From: Xenorhabdus koppenhoeferi
Lineage (GTDB): Bacteria > Pseudomonadota > Gammaproteobacteria > Enterobacterales > Enterobacteriaceae
Length of the DNA: 64,000 nt
Direction of reading: 5' to 3'
Assembly: GCF_900116635.1 (NCBI RefSeq)
Contig: NZ_FPBJ01000009.1
Span: 1 to 64,000 of the forward strand
Shown piece after piece: positions 48,165 through 58,262 of the stretch. The first letter of the stretch is position 1; each line of letters opens with the position of its first letter. The notes below the pieces were generated by a model that saw nothing but the letters and a program-made list of their open reading frames with translations, did no database searches and was not told the DNA's origin. The translations under genes were made by a program, and so were the position numbers.

Positions 48165-48880
48165 TGCGTTTTTATCGGCCTCTCGCGCCGTTTTCTGCGA
48201 TGACATTCGATTTAGATGATACACTTTACGATAATCATCCTGTAATCGATAAAACCGAAAAAGAAGTGTTGTGTTTTATCCGGCAGTACAATATCAAGTT
48301 CCGTCACTTTGAACGCGAAGATTTGCATGTATATCGTCAGGCGGTTCTTGAACGGGAGCCTGATATTTACCATGACGTCACATCATGGCGCAGACAGTCT
48401 GCGGAACTCATGTTTAATCATCATGGTTTCGATCATCAAGAAACGATTCGGGGCACGGATGAGATTATGGCGTGTTTTATGTACTGGCGTAATCAAATTG
48501 CCGTGCCGGAATCGACCCATGACACCTTGTCTGCACTGGCGAAAAAAATGCCGTTGGTTGCGATCACCAATGGAAATGCAGAACCCGCAGCATGTGGTCT
48601 CTCCCCTTATTTCGAATTTGTATTGAAGGCGGGAGTGGATGGGCGTTCTAAACCTTGTCCGGACATGTACTATCTGGCGGCAGAACGACTGAATTTGCCC
48701 ATTAATCAGATCCTGCATATAGGAGATGATCTGAAAACGGATATAGAAGGTGCGCTTTACAGCGGAATGCAGGCTTGCTGGCTCAACATTGAAAATAAAA
48801 ATCTGATGCAGGAACCTGAGGGGCGTTTAGTTCCACATGTAGAGATTTCTGATTTGGCTTCTTTGATAGCACTGTTATAA
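48164..48880 (+). CDS. yigB: FMN phosphatase YigB
   Basis: YigB is a haloacid-dehalogenase-superfamily phosphatase; the E. coli enzyme hydrolyses FMN and other small phosphates and is considered a likely contributor to riboflavin synthesis. The 238-aa protein has motif I DLDDT with nucleophile Asp16 and Asp18, motif II AITNGN, Lys in SKPCPDMY, and motif III HIGDDLKTDIEGA. The four-helix cap between motifs I and II makes it subfamily I. The start codon overlaps the xerC stop by one base. Confidence 0.92.
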   Translation: MRFYRPLAPFSAMTFDLDDTLYDNHPVIDKTEKEVLCFIRQYNIKFRHFEREDLHVYRQAVLEREPDIYHDVTSWRRQSAELMFNHHGFDHQETIRGTDEIMACFMYWRNQIAVPESTHDTLSALAKKMPLVAITNGNAEPAACGLSPYFEFVLKAGVDGRSKPCPDMYYLAAERLNLPINQILHIGDDLKTDIEGALYSGMQACWLNIENKNLMQEPEGRLVPHVEISDLASLIALL

Positions 48881-48905
48881 TTTCAGATTGTAATCTGTAT
48901 AAAAA

Positions 48906-48921
48906 CTGTATAAAAAAACAG
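48906..48921. promoter_or_regulatory. LexA box upstream of uvrD
   Basis: CTGTATAAAAAAACAG fits the SOS-box consensus CTG-N10-CAG, with the CTGT/ACAG ends intact and a purely A/T centre. It lies 26 bp before the uvrD start; E. coli uvrD carries a LexA box in the same place. Damage-inducible transcription of uvrD is expected. Confidence 0.88.
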
Positions 48922-48947
48922 TGCCACTTACACAACTGATGGTAATT

Positions 48948-51113
48948 ATGGACGTTTCTTATCTGCTCGAAAGCCTGAATGATAAACAACGCGAAGCGGT
49001 CGCGGCATCCCGTATTAATATGCTGGTGCTGGCCGGGGCTGGTAGCGGTAAAACGCGCGTATTGGTTCACAGGATTGCTTGGTTACTGTCAGTTGAAAAT
49101 GCCTCCCCGTTTTCCATCATGGCAGTCACGTTTACCAACAAAGCTGCCGCAGAGATGCGTCATCGCATTGAAAACCTGATTGGTACCAGTCAGGGAGGAA
49201 TGTGGATTGGTACGTTCCATAGTCTTGCTCACCGTTTACTGCGTGCACACCACCTTGATGCAAACTTGCCGCAGGATTTTCAGATCCTTGATAGCGAAGA
49301 TCAGCACCGCCTGATCAAACGCATTATCAAGGCCATGAATTTGGATGACAAACAGTGGCCAGCCCGTCAGGGCATGTGGTACATCAATGGTAAAAAAGAT
49401 GAAGGTTTGCGTCCGCCGCATATCGAAAGTTATGGCAACCCGGTGGAAGCGACATGGCTGAAAATCTATCAGGCCTATCAAGAAGCGTGTGATCGCGCAG
49501 GGTTGGTGGATTTTGCTGAGCTGCTGCTTCGCGCACATGAACTATGGTTGAATAAGCCGCAGATTTTACAGCACTACCGCGAACGTTTTACTAATATTCT
49601 GGTAGATGAATTTCAGGATACCAACAGCATCCAATATGCGTGGATCCGCCTGTTAGCGGGTGATAGCGGTAAAGTAATGATTGTCGGAGATGATGACCAG
49701 TCTATTTATGGCTGGCGTGGTGCTCAGGTAGAAAATATCCAGCGGTTTCTCAACGATTTCCCTGGGGCGGAAACCATCCGTTTGGAGCAGAATTACCGTT
49801 CCACCAGCAATATCCTCAAGGCAGCCAACGCCCTAATCTCCCATAATAGTGATCGCCTGGGCAAAAATTTGTGGACAGAAGGGAGTGAGGGCGAGCCTAT
49901 TTCACTGTACTGCGCTTTCAATGAATTGGACGAATCCCGTTATGTTGTTGGTCGTATCAAGCATTGGTTGGATAATGGCGGGGCTTTAAAAGAGTGCGCT
50001 ATCCTGTACCGCAGCAATGCTCAGTCCCGTGTTCTGGAAGAAGCCTTGTTACAGGTTTCCATGCCTTACCGCATTTATGGTGGTCAGCGCTTCTTCGAAC
50101 GTCAGGAAATCAAAGATGCGTTATCCTACCTGCGATTAGTGGCAAACCGTCATGATGATTCCGCTTTTGAACGCGTGGTGAATACACCGACACGTGGCAT
50201 CGGTGACAGAACGCTTGATGTTATGCGTCAAATGGCACGTGATCAGCAAAAAACCTTATGGGAAAGCAGTCTGTTACTGATTCAGGAGAAAGTGCTGGCG
50301 GGTCGGGCAGCATCGGCATTACAACGTTTTATTGAATTGATTGAAGCGCTGGAGACAGAAACTCAGGAAATGCCGCTGCATGTGCAGACCGATCGCATTA
50401 TCCGTGATTCTGGCTTGTGGGCGATGTATCAGCAGGAAAAAGGTGAAAAGGCGCAGGCTCGTATCGAAAACCTTGCAGAATTAGTCACGGCGACCCGTCA
50501 ATTCAGTTATCAGGATGAAGATGAAAATCTACTGCCATTGCAGGCGTTTCTGTCTCATGCAGCGCTTGAATCCGGGGAAGGTCAGGCAGATGCCTGTCAG
50601 GATGCCGTTCAATTGATGACGTTGCACTCGGCAAAAGGTCTGGAATTCCCACAAGTGTTCATTGTGGGAGTGGAAGAAGGAATGTTCCCGAGCCAGATGT
50701 CCATTGAAGAAGGTGGAAGATTGGAAGAAGAGCGTCGACTGGCCTATGTAGGTGTCACAAGGGCGATGGAAAAATTGACACTCACCTATGCTGAAAGTCG
50801 TCGCTTATACGGAAAGGCAGTGTATCATCGTCCATCTCGTTTTATTGGGGAACTGCCGACGGAATGTGTGACAGAGGTTCGTCTGTGGGCAACAGTGTCC
50901 CGCCCTGTCAGCCACAAGCGGCTTGGTACACCCATCAGCACCAATGATAGTGGTTATGCACTTGGGCAACGTGTACGTCACCCCAAATTTGGTGAAGGGA
51001 CGATTATCAATATAGAAGGCGATAAGGAACATTGCCGCTTACAAATCGCGTTTCAAGGGGAAGGCATCAAATGGCTGGTAGCCGCCTATGCCAGACTTAA
51101 AACCGGCCAATAA
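48948..51113 (+). CDS. uvrD: DNA helicase II UvrD
   Basis: UvrD is the SF1A 3'-5' helicase of nucleotide-excision and mismatch repair; it removes excised strands and strips RecA filaments. The 721-aa protein has Walker A AGAGSGKT (29-36 region, Lys35), [47 protein letters not shown] and VGVTRA, and the C-terminal Tudor-like domain (LGQRVRHPKFGEGTI) that contacts RNA polymerase and UvrB. ATG at 48948 gives the conserved MDVSYLL; a GTG at 48921 lies inside the LexA box. Full length and intact. Confidence 0.97.
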   Translation: MDVSYLLESLNDKQREAVAASRINMLVLAGAGSGKTRVLVHRIAWLLSVENASPFSIMAVTFTNKAAAEMRHRIENLIGTSQGGMWIGTFHSLAHRLLRAHHLDANLPQDFQILDSEDQHRLIKRIIKAMNLDDKQWPARQGMWYINGKKDEGLRPPHIESYGNPVEATWLKIYQAYQEACDRAGLVDFAELLLRAHELWLNKPQILQHYRERFTNILVDEFQDTNSIQYAWIRLLAGDSGKVMIVGDDDQSIYGWRGAQVENIQRFLNDFPGAETIRLEQNYRSTSNILKAANALISHNSDRLGKNLWTEGSEGEPISLYCAFNELDESRYVVGRIKHWLDNGGALKECAILYRSNAQSRVLEEALLQVSMPYRIYGGQRFFERQEIKDALSYLRLVANRHDDSAFERVVNTPTRGIGDRTLDVMRQMARDQQKTLWESSLLLIQEKVLAGRAASALQRFIELIEALETETQEMPLHVQTDRIIRDSGLWAMYQQEKGEKAQARIENLAELVTATRQFSYQDEDENLLPLQAFLSHAALESGEGQADACQDAVQLMTLHSAKGLEFPQVFIVGVEEGMFPSQMSIEEGGRLEEERRLAYVGVTRAMEKLTLTYAESRRLYGKAVYHRPSRFIGELPTECVTEVRLWATVSRPVSHKRLGTPISTNDSGYALGQRVRHPKFGEGTIINIEGDKEHCRLQIAFQGEGIKWLVAAYARLKTGQ

Positions 51114-51201
51114 TCCGGTCGAATGTTGACAGGCTTTTTCTTCTAAGCGTAACATTCGCGCCTTACGACAAACGTAGGGAGTTTCAGGAGACTTATGGTA
51201 C

Positions 51202-52152
51202 ATGCTGAACGCATTTAAATTAGAGAATAATTGCCTGCTCCGCCTTGAATTTGAAGAAGGTGATAAGTTATCCGACTCCATGTGGGTAGATTTAGTTGGA
51301 TTGGGGGATGATGATCGTCTCCGTGTCCAAAATGAACTTGGGCAAGTTCTGGCAACCCGCACTGAACTGGATGACATTGAAGCATCGGCACGTTTTTTTG
51401 AAGATGAAAATGGCATGCACGTCCACTCATTTTTCTACTTTGAAGATGCCGAAGACCATGCTGGTAACTCGACAGTCGCGTTTACCATTCGTGACGGTCG
51501 TCTCTACACATTGCGAGAGCGTGAACTCCCTGCATTTCGATTATACCGAATGCGCGCCCGTAACCAGATCATGGTTGATGGGAATGCCTATGAACTGCTT
51601 ATGGACTTGTTCGAAACCAAAATCGAACAGTTGGCTGACGTTATTGAAAACATTTACAGTGTGCTGGAATCCCTGAGCCGGGTTATTATGGAAGGTAAGC
51701 AAGGGGATGAATTCGACTCTGCTCTCTCTAACCTGGCAGAGCAGGAAGACATCGGCTGGAAAGTTCGCTTGTGTCTGATGGATAGTCAGCGTGCTTTGAA
51801 CTTCCTTGTACGCCGTGCCCGTTTGCCGGCAAATCAGCTTGAACAGGCCCGTGAAATCCTGCGAGATATCGAATCCCTGCTGCCGCACAATGAATCCTTG
51901 TTCCAGAAAGTTAACTTTCTGATGCAAGCGGCGATGGGATTTATCAACATCGAACAGAGCCGCATTATCAAAATTTTCTCCGTTGTTTCCGTGGTATTCC
52001 TGCCTCCTACGCTGGTGGCATCCAGCTATGGGATGAACTTCGAATTTATGCCGGAACTAAACTGGACATTCGGCTACCCTGCGGCCATCGGGTTGATGAT
52101 AGCTGCGGGACTGGCGCCTTATCTCTATTTCAAACGGAAAAATTGGTTGTAA
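51202..52152 (+). CDS. corA: Magnesium/cobalt transporter CorA
   Basis: CorA is the main constitutive Mg2+ channel of enterobacteria and also carries Co2+ and Ni2+. The 316-aa length equals E. coli. A large acidic cytoplasmic domain is followed by two C-terminal membrane helices; the selectivity-filter motif Gly-Met-Asn in [12 protein letters not shown] lies between them. The end is the typical basic KRKNWL. Upstream, CGAATGTT (51120-51127) and AACATTCG (51151-51158) form an inverted repeat in the leader. An overlapping seven-codon frame (51195-51218) competes for the same AGGAG ribosome site. Confidence 0.96.
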   Translation: MLNAFKLENNCLLRLEFEEGDKLSDSMWVDLVGLGDDDRLRVQNELGQVLATRTELDDIEASARFFEDENGMHVHSFFYFEDAEDHAGNSTVAFTIRDGRLYTLRERELPAFRLYRMRARNQIMVDGNAYELLMDLFETKIEQLADVIENIYSVLESLSRVIMEGKQGDEFDSALSNLAEQEDIGWKVRLCLMDSQRALNFLVRRARLPANQLEQAREILRDIESLLPHNESLFQKVNFLMQAAMGFINIEQSRIIKIFSVVSVVFLPPTLVASSYGMNFEFMPELNWTFGYPAAIGLMIAAGLAPYLYFKRKNWL

Positions 52153-52183
52153 TAAACCTCTTCAATTCCAGTACAGAACGGTG

Positions 52184-52311
52184 TATACACAATGGATTTC
52201 AAGTTGCATCGCCGACGGCAAGAGGGCAAATCCCCGGGAGTATAGATAGCTATGTGACCGGGGTGAGCGAGCGCAGTCAACAAAGAGGCAGTTTGAAAGA
52301 CGAAGTGTATA
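52184..52311. repeat. ERIC-type intergenic repeat, copy 2
   Basis: A 128-bp element with inverted ends TATACAC/GTGTATA and the ERIC blocks GGATTTCAAGTTGCATCGC, ATAGATAGCTATGTGACC, GGGGTGAGCGAGCGCAGTCA and GTTTGAAAGACGAAG. It fills the corA-rarD space, where E. coli has yigF and yigG. Confidence 0.88.
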
Positions 52312-52343
52312 GATATATACGCCCACAGAAGGGCGTATTAGCT

Positions 52344-53243
52344 TTACTTATTTCCTTTCCGCAAGCGGCGCTGAGTATAAAGCGCATCCAGTGTAAACAG
52401 GATCAATGCCGCCCAGATAAACCCAAAAGTAACCAAACGATCTGGACCAATTTTTTCGCCATAAACCAATGTTGCCAGCAAGAACATCAGAGTAGGGGCA
52501 AGATATTGGAAAAATCCGAGTGTGGACAAACGCAGATGACCAGCGGCAACGGTGAAAAATAATAACGGCACTGTAGTAATTATACCCGCAGCAATCAATA
52601 ACAGATTCAGAGATAGGGAGCTATTCAGCATATTGCTGGTTGGTGTATGCGTGAAAAACAGCAGGTAAACCAACGCAACAGGAAACACCCAGATTGTTTC
52701 AATCAACATACCGGATTGTGCATCTACTCCCAGTTTTTTGCGAATCAATCCATAAAGAGCAAAAGTTGTTGCTAAATACAGACCAATCACCGGTATAGAG
52801 CCAAACTGCCATATCTGGATAAATACTCCCGTAAATGCCAACCCCACTGCGATCCACTGCATGCGACGGAATCGTTCACCAAGGAATATCATGGCGAACA
52901 GCACACTTACTAACGGATTGATGAAATACCCAAGGCTTGCTTCCAGCATATGATTATTATTAACTGCCCAAATATAAATCAGCCAGTTACTGGCAATCGT
53001 AAAGGCCGTGATGCCTAACAGTAACATGATCTTCGGCTGTTTGATGGCAGTTAAAACCTGATGCCAGTGACGGGTTGCCGTCAGCATCAGCACCATAAAA
53101 AAAACTGACCATATAACACGATGCGACACAATTTCATCGGGTGGCACGTGTTGTATTTTCTTGAAGTAGATGGGAGCCAACCCCCAAATAATATAGGCAC
53201 CCAAGGCATACAGGATACCTTTGACAGTCTGTTGGTTACTCAT
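52344..53243 (-). CDS. rarD: EamA-family transporter RarD
   Basis: RarD is an inner-membrane protein of the drug/metabolite transporter superfamily with ten hydrophobic helices in two EamA repeats. The transported substrate is not known; the name comes from a chloramphenicol-sensitivity resemblance in Pseudomonas. The 299-aa protein begins KGILYALGAYIIWGLAPIYFK and contains EASLGYFINPLVSVLFA and the RLSTLGFFQYLAPTLMFLL repeat signature. It is transcribed towards the ERIC element; 268 bp without recognisable content separate it from yigI. Confidence 0.92.
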   Translation of the reverse strand: MSNQQTVKGILYALGAYIIWGLAPIYFKKIQHVPPDEIVSHRVIWSVFFMVLMLTATRHWHQVLTAIKQPKIMLLLGITAFTIASNWLIYIWAVNNNHMLEASLGYFINPLVSVLFAMIFLGERFRRMQWIAVGLAFTGVFIQIWQFGSIPVIGLYLATTFALYGLIRKKLGVDAQSGMLIETIWVFPVALVYLLFFTHTPTSNMLNSSLSLNLLLIAAGIITTVPLLFFTVAAGHLRLSTLGFFQYLAPTLMFLLATLVYGEKIGPDRLVTFGFIWAALILFTLDALYTQRRLRKGNK

Positions 53244-53511
53244 AATATCCTTGAATGTTTAGATAGTTAAGAAGAGATGCAGGGGTATTCGGCCCATGAA
53301 CCTATACAATTTGGCATCGGGTAGCATGATTTACAAGTAGTTAATAGCATGAGTAATAAATTAAATTACACCACGTATCTAAATAGCATTTTTTGCTAAA
53401 TTGCTATGCTCAGGAAAGAAAGAGTTATCTATATTTATATAATCTACCTCTGCTTCATATTTTTCTGTTCCGGCAGTAGTCGCTCCTAAACATAGCTGAG
53501 CTATATCATCT

Positions 53512-53997
53512 TTAGCCAACTAAATAAGTGCCCGTCGCACTGGCAATATGTATCTGTTGTTCATTGTGCAGTTCGATTCTGGCGACTGATACTTTGTTGC
53601 CAGCTCGGATTATATTGCCGCTTGCTGTAAATACCTCACCGCGTCCGGGGCGCAGGTAATCCACTCGCAAATCAATGGTGCCCAGTGTCGCCAGTCGCTT
53701 TTGTATCTCTGGGATTGTGAGAGTTTCCAGCGTTGTCAGAGCATGGCTTGCACAAACCAATCCTCCAGCAACATCCAGTATAGAGGCGATCGCTCCACCG
53801 TGTAGGATCTTCTGAGCTATATTACCGACCAGCTTTTCTTCCTTACGAAATTGCAGTTCTGCGTAGTCTTGTTCGAAACGAAGCAGCTCAAGCCCCAGAA
53901 GCCGGTTAAATGGCATCTGATAGATAAAAATTTCACCAATGAGTTTACGGGCTTCTTCCGGTGTTAATGCTTTGTCTGCTCGCAATCTATTTTCCAT
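53512..53997 (-). CDS. yigI: Hotdog-fold thioesterase YigI
   Basis: YigI is a PaaI-type hotdog thioesterase acting on acyl-CoA. E. coli YigI has been described as a medium- and long-chain acyl-CoA thioesterase. The 161-aa protein has the central hotdog helix with [17 protein letters not shown] and the acidic residue typical of the active site, followed by the sheet segment [17 protein letters not shown]. No signal peptide is seen. It sits between rarD and recQ; pldA, which lies next to it in E. coli, is missing. Confidence 0.88.
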   Translation of the reverse strand: MENRLRADKALTPEEARKLIGEIFIYQMPFNRLLGLELLRFEQDYAELQFRKEEKLVGNIAQKILHGGAIASILDVAGGLVCASHALTTLETLTIPEIQKRLATLGTIDLRVDYLRPGRGEVFTASGNIIRAGNKVSVARIELHNEQQIHIASATGTYLVG

Positions 53998-54348
53998 GAG
54001 TCTGTTTCCTGATAATAAAAAGTAAATATTCAGATGTTTAATGAATCTTTATAGTTAATAACTTGTTAAGTCTATGCTTTTATTACTAGCCTTACCAGTC
54101 TGTGAAGCATTCCGAAAAACAGTTCATTGAAAAAAACAGACTACAAAAAATAACCATGTAGTGTGTAAAATAAGCGATAATTTTTACTTTATAACTATAA
54201 GAATTGCTCCGGCGGTGAGATAGCATGGGGTGGTATAACATGGGTTGATATAACATGGTAGTGAGATATCGCAATGTACAGGCGTTTAGATCGTGTCTGT
54301 ATTTTTTACGGCCTTTTTTAAGGTTTTTTCTAAAGATTGGGGAAAGGC
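53998..54348. other. yigI-recQ intergenic region, no pldA
   Basis: About 350 bp, AT-rich, with no trace of a pldA phospholipase gene, which lies here in E. coli. It must contain the divergent yigI and recQ promoters and includes a three-unit tandem repeat at 54215-54259. Confidence 0.55.
54215..54259 (+). repeat. Three-unit 15-bp tandem repeat upstream of recQ
   Basis: GTGAGATAGCATGGG, GTGGTATAACATGGG and TTGATATAACATGGT follow each other without gaps, each ending in the shared (A/T)A(G/A)CATGG core. It lies 90 bp before the recQ start and does not belong to a supported gene. Confidence 0.8.
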
Positions 54349-56175
54349 GTGTCTACCGCAGAACTCATCAGCACGGCATCGCTGGCTGAACAAGCATTAC
54401 GAAAAACATTCGGATACCAGCAATTCCGCCCGGGACAGCAGCAGGTTATCGACGCCGTTCTTGACGGGCGTGACTGTCTGGTAGTTATGCCAACGGGAGG
54501 CGGCAAGTCGTTGTGCTACCAAATTCCCGCACTGGTTAAAAATGGGCTGACGCTGGTTGTTTCTCCCTTGATTTCACTGATGAAAGATCAGGTTGATCAG
54601 TTACGGGCGAATGGAGTGGAAGCGGAATGCCTGAACTCAACTCAAAACCGCGAACAGCAATTTGATATTATTCAGCGTTGTCGTCAGGGGAGCATTAAAC
54701 TGCTCTATATTGCCCCTGAACGGCTGGTGACAGATAACTTCCTTGAGCATCTTCACGATTGGCAGCCTGTTTTACTGGCTGTCGATGAAGCTCACTGCAT
54801 TTCCCAGTGGGGACATGATTTCCGCCCAGAATACCGGGCGTTGGGGCAGCTTCGTCGCCGATTCACTAATCTTCCCGTGATTGCATTGACAGCTACGGCG
54901 GATAAAACTACCCGTCAGGATATTGTGCGTTTACTGGAACTGCATGAACCAATTATCCATATCAGCAGCTTTGACCGTCCCAATATTCGCTATACGTTAG
55001 TGGAGAAATATAAACCGCTCGATCAGCTTTGGTCATTTGTTCGTGGTCAGCAAGGAAAAAGTGGGATTATTTACTGCAACAGCCGCACTAAAGTAGAAGA
55101 AACAGCGGAGCGCCTGCAAAAGCGGGGGCTTAGCGTCGCATCTTACCATGCGGGATTGGAGAACAACCAACGTGCATGGGTACAAGATGCGTTTCAACGG
55201 GACGATTTACAGGTAGTTGTGGCGACAGTTGCATTTGGTATGGGAATTAATAAACCCAATGTGCGTTTTGTCGTGCATTTTGATATTCCCCGTAATATCG
55301 AATCCTATTATCAGGAAACCGGCCGGGCAGGACGGGATGGTTTACCCGCTGAAGCAGTGTTATTTTACGATCCTGCGGATATGGCTTGGTTGCGCCGCTG
55401 TCTGGAAGAAAAGCAGGCTGGTGAGCAACAAGATATCGAACGGCATAAACTCAATGCTATGGGCGCATTTGCGGAGGCGCAGACTTGCCGGCGTCTGGTA
55501 CTGCTGAATTATTTCGGGGAAAGTCACCAGACAGCTTGTGGTAACTGTGATATCTGCCTTGATCCTCCCAAGCGTTACGATGGTCTGGTCGAGGCACAAA
55601 AAGCGCTATCTTGTATTTATCGCGTTGGACAACGTTTTGGGATTGGCTATATTGTAGAAGTACTTCGCGGCGCGAATAATCAACGCATTAGAGACTTCGG
55701 GCACGACAAACTGCCTGTGTATGGCATTGGCAAAGAGCAGAGTCAAGAACATTGGATGAGCGTCTTGCGTCAGCTTATTCATTTGGGATTGATTAGCCAA
55801 AACATTGCCAATTATTCTGCATTGCAACTGACAGAGGCTTCGCGGCCAGTGTTGCGGGGAGACGTTCCATTGCAGCTTGCGGTGCCCCGCATCCAAAACT
55901 TGAAAAGCCGCAATCAGCAAAACAAATCTTACAGCGGGAACTATGATCGCAAATTATTCGCCAAATTGCGTAAATTGCGTAAATCCATTGCTGATGAAAA
56001 CAACATTCCACCTTTTGTAGTTTTCAATGACGTTACATTGATTGAGATGGCAGAGCAGTGCCCGATAACTCCGGATGAACTTTTGCTGATTAATGGTGTT
56101 GGGCAACGTAAGCTGGAGCGTTTTGGGGACGCATTTATGGCACTTATACGCGATCATTTTGAAGGATTTGAATAA
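54349..56175 (+). CDS. recQ: ATP-dependent DNA helicase RecQ
   Basis: RecQ is a 3'-5' SF2 helicase of the RecF recombination pathway that processes gaps and suppresses illegitimate recombination. The 608-aa protein (E. coli 609) has Walker A PTGGGKS with Lys53, the DEAH box in [25 protein letters not shown] and [10 protein letters not shown], then the zinc-binding cysteines ([12 protein letters not shown]...ACGNCDIC), winged helix and C-terminal HRDC domain. The start is probably GTG at 54349, behind GGGGA; an in-frame TTG at 54337 is the alternative. It is followed by a degenerate ERIC element. Confidence 0.96.
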   Translation: MSTAELISTASLAEQALRKTFGYQQFRPGQQQVIDAVLDGRDCLVVMPTGGGKSLCYQIPALVKNGLTLVVSPLISLMKDQVDQLRANGVEAECLNSTQNREQQFDIIQRCRQGSIKLLYIAPERLVTDNFLEHLHDWQPVLLAVDEAHCISQWGHDFRPEYRALGQLRRRFTNLPVIALTATADKTTRQDIVRLLELHEPIIHISSFDRPNIRYTLVEKYKPLDQLWSFVRGQQGKSGIIYCNSRTKVEETAERLQKRGLSVASYHAGLENNQRAWVQDAFQRDDLQVVVATVAFGMGINKPNVRFVVHFDIPRNIESYYQETGRAGRDGLPAEAVLFYDPADMAWLRRCLEEKQAGEQQDIERHKLNAMGAFAEAQTCRRLVLLNYFGESHQTACGNCDICLDPPKRYDGLVEAQKALSCIYRVGQRFGIGYIVEVLRGANNQRIRDFGHDKLPVYGIGKEQSQEHWMSVLRQLIHLGLISQNIANYSALQLTEASRPVLRGDVPLQLAVPRIQNLKSRNQQNKSYSGNYDRKLFAKLRKLRKSIADENNIPPFVVFNDVTLIEMAEQCPITPDELLLINGVGQRKLERFGDAFMALIRDHFEGFE

Positions 56176-56189
56176 CCGAAGAGTACTAA

Positions 56190-56308
56190 TATCCAATAGA
56201 TTTTGAGCCGCTTGCGGCGGCAAGGGAAATAATCCCAGCCACACAGCTAACTATGTGGTTGGGATGAATAAGTGCCGCCAAAGAGGTAACTTGAAAGATG
56301 AAGGAGAT
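56190..56308. repeat. Degenerate ERIC-type repeat, copy 3
   Basis: About 119 bp with the recognisable order TATCCAATAGATTTTGAG, GGCGGCAAGGGAA, the palindromic CAGCTAACTATGTGGTTGGG and GTAACTTGAAAGATGAAGGAG. It is more diverged and slightly shorter than the other two copies. It lies between recQ and pldB, where E. coli has rhtC and rhtB, and its right end adjoins the pldB ribosome site. Confidence 0.75.
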
Positions 56309-56323
56309 AACAAAGGAAGATGA

Positions 56324-57322
56324 ATGGCACCTGAGATATTGAAAGAAAGCTGGTTAAACCGCGAACCTCAGTTCTCTACTTTTACAAATGGATTATTGCT
56401 GGATTTCTGGCAAACGAGGAAAGAATGCCAATTTATGGGTGTTGATGATGTGCCGATCCATTATGTCTCCTTTTGTTCCCCTCATCATGACAAAACATTG
56501 GTGATCTTACCTGGTCGCAGCGAAAGCTACGTAAAATACTCTGAAGTGGCCTATGATTTTTACCATCTGGGTTATGACATTTTCATTATTGACCATCGTG
56601 GTCAGGGGCGTTCAGGGCGGCTGTTGGATGATAGACAAAAAGGCCATGTCGAAGCGTTTGATCATTATGTGGATGATTTTGCCAAATTTGTTGAACTAGA
56701 AGTGATATCTCGTCTGCCTCATCGCTGTTATGCTCTTGCCCATTCGATGGGAGGGGCGATCCTGAGCTGTTTCCTGTTGCGTCATAAAGAACCCATTTTT
56801 CGTTCGGTGGCATTATGTGCTCCCATGTTTGGAATCAATTTACCGATGCCCCGCTGGCTGGCTAATTTTCTGGTTAATCAAGCTGAACCTAATGTTAAAA
56901 CACGCAACGCATATGCATTATCAACCGGGCAATGGCGGCCATTACCTTATTTGATCAATATATTAACCCACAGTTATGCGCGTTATCAGCGATACTTACG
57001 CTATTATGCTGATTATCCTGAATTGCGCCTTGGCGGGCCGACCTACCATTGGATGCGTGAAAGTATGTTGATGGGCGATTATTTGGTTGAGAATGCAGAG
57101 AAAATTCAAATTCCGCTCATTGTGTTGGAGGCGAGTGAAGATAAGGTAGTTAGTAATCGGGAGCTACTGGCTTTTTGCAGATCACGTCAAAAAGCGGGAA
57201 TGGGAAAAGAAAAACAAAAGTCTCTGGTTATCCAAGGGGCTAATCACGAAATCCTGTTCGAAAAAGATATGTTGCGGGCGAAGGCTCTCAATGCAATTTG
57301 TGATTTTTTTGATCAAAACTGA
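56324..57322 (+). CDS. pldB: Lysophospholipase L2
   Basis: PldB is an inner-membrane-associated lysophospholipase that hydrolyses lysophosphatidylethanolamine and related lipids. The 332-aa alpha/beta-hydrolase has the nucleophile elbow AHSMGG with Ser141, the oxyanion segment VILPGRSES, a Asp in EASEDKVVSN and His in QGANHEILFE, giving a complete catalytic triad. No cleavable signal is visible. In E. coli the pldB-yigL transcript is processed and the small RNA SgrS stabilises the yigL part through pairing within pldB; the tight 21-nt spacing to yigL here would permit a similar arrangement. Confidence 0.94.
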   Translation: MAPEILKESWLNREPQFSTFTNGLLLDFWQTRKECQFMGVDDVPIHYVSFCSPHHDKTLVILPGRSESYVKYSEVAYDFYHLGYDIFIIDHRGQGRSGRLLDDRQKGHVEAFDHYVDDFAKFVELEVISRLPHRCYALAHSMGGAILSCFLLRHKEPIFRSVALCAPMFGINLPMPRWLANFLVNQAEPNVKTRNAYALSTGQWRPLPYLINILTHSYARYQRYLRYYADYPELRLGGPTYHWMRESMLMGDYLVENAEKIQIPLIVLEASEDKVVSNRELLAFCRSRQKAGMGKEKQKSLVIQGANHEILFEKDMLRAKALNAICDFFDQN

Positions 57323-57343
57323 TTTAGTTTAGGAACTATAACT

Positions 57344-58144
57344 ATGTATCATGTTGTTGCTTCAGATTTAGATGGCACTTTGTTATCTCCCGACCATAAA
57401 TTAACGCCATATACCAAGGAAACGCTGAACTTGCTGACAAAACAAGGGGTTCATTTTATTTTCGCGACAGGGCGCCATCATGTTGATGTGAGGCAAATCC
57501 GTGATGGGTTGGGTATTGATGCGTATATGATCACCTCCAATGGAGCAAGGGTTCATAATACTCAGGATGAACTAGTCTTCAGCCACAACTTAGATCCTGA
57601 GATAGCTCATGATTTATGCCTATTGGAATTTGATAATCCTGATGTTCTGACTAACTACTTTAACAATGATGATTGGCTGATGAATCGTGAAGAGTCTGAG
57701 CAAGAAGAGTTTTTTCAGGAATCTGTTTTTCACTATCAACTCTTCCAACGCGATAGCTTCCCGACAGATGGGGTATGCAAGGTTTATTACACCAGTGAAG
57801 ATTATAATTACTTGGTGGATTTGGAAGAACAAATTAAAGCGCGTTGGGGAGAAAAGGTTAATGTCAGCTTTTCACTGAGAAATTGTCTGGAAGTGATGGC
57901 GGGTAGTGTTTCCAAAGGCCATGCTCTGGAACAGGTTTGTCTATCTCTCGGATATCAATTAACCGACTGCATTGCTTTTGGTGATGGTATGAATGATAAA
58001 GAAATGCTAAGTGTGGCAGGCAAGGGCTGCATTATGCAAGGCGCTCATCAGCGGCTGAAAGACATTTTACCGGATATGGAAGTTATTGGTTCCAATGCTG
58101 ATGATGCAGTTTCTCGTTATCTGCGGAAAATGTACCACGTTTGA
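57344..58144 (+). CDS. yigL: Sugar/pyridoxal phosphatase YigL
   Basis: YigL is a haloacid-dehalogenase-superfamily phosphatase (Cof type, subfamily IIB) that dephosphorylates phospho-sugars and pyridoxal phosphate; in E. coli it relieves glucose-phosphate stress. The 266-aa protein has nucleophile Asp8 and Asp10 in ASDLDGTLL, motif II FATGR, motif III Lys in VSKGHAL, and motif IV FGDGMNDKEML. The cap domain is rich in acidic and aromatic residues. It is the last gene here in E. coli-like order; a terminator follows, then a change in map context. Confidence 0.94.
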   Translation: MYHVVASDLDGTLLSPDHKLTPYTKETLNLLTKQGVHFIFATGRHHVDVRQIRDGLGIDAYMITSNGARVHNTQDELVFSHNLDPEIAHDLCLLEFDNPDVLTNYFNNDDWLMNREESEQEEFFQESVFHYQLFQRDSFPTDGVCKVYYTSEDYNYLVDLEEQIKARWGEKVNVSFSLRNCLEVMAGSVSKGHALEQVCLSLGYQLTDCIAFGDGMNDKEMLSVAGKGCIMQGAHQRLKDILPDMEVIGSNADDAVSRYLRKMYHV

Positions 58145-58233
58145 TGTTGATAAATTGAATTTATCCAATAAATTTCAGCATCAGTGAGAACACAACGCAA
58201 TAGCTTGAAAAATTAAGGCAATAATCGTTTGAG

Positions 58234-58262
58234 AACAGTATCCGACAGGATGCGGTTTCTTT
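58234..58262 (+). terminator. yigL terminator
   Basis: AACAGTATCC (58234-58243) pairs with GGATGCGGTT (58248-58257) around GACA, with one mismatch and one wobble, followed by TCTTTTA. It closes the pldB-yigL unit. Confidence 0.65.
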
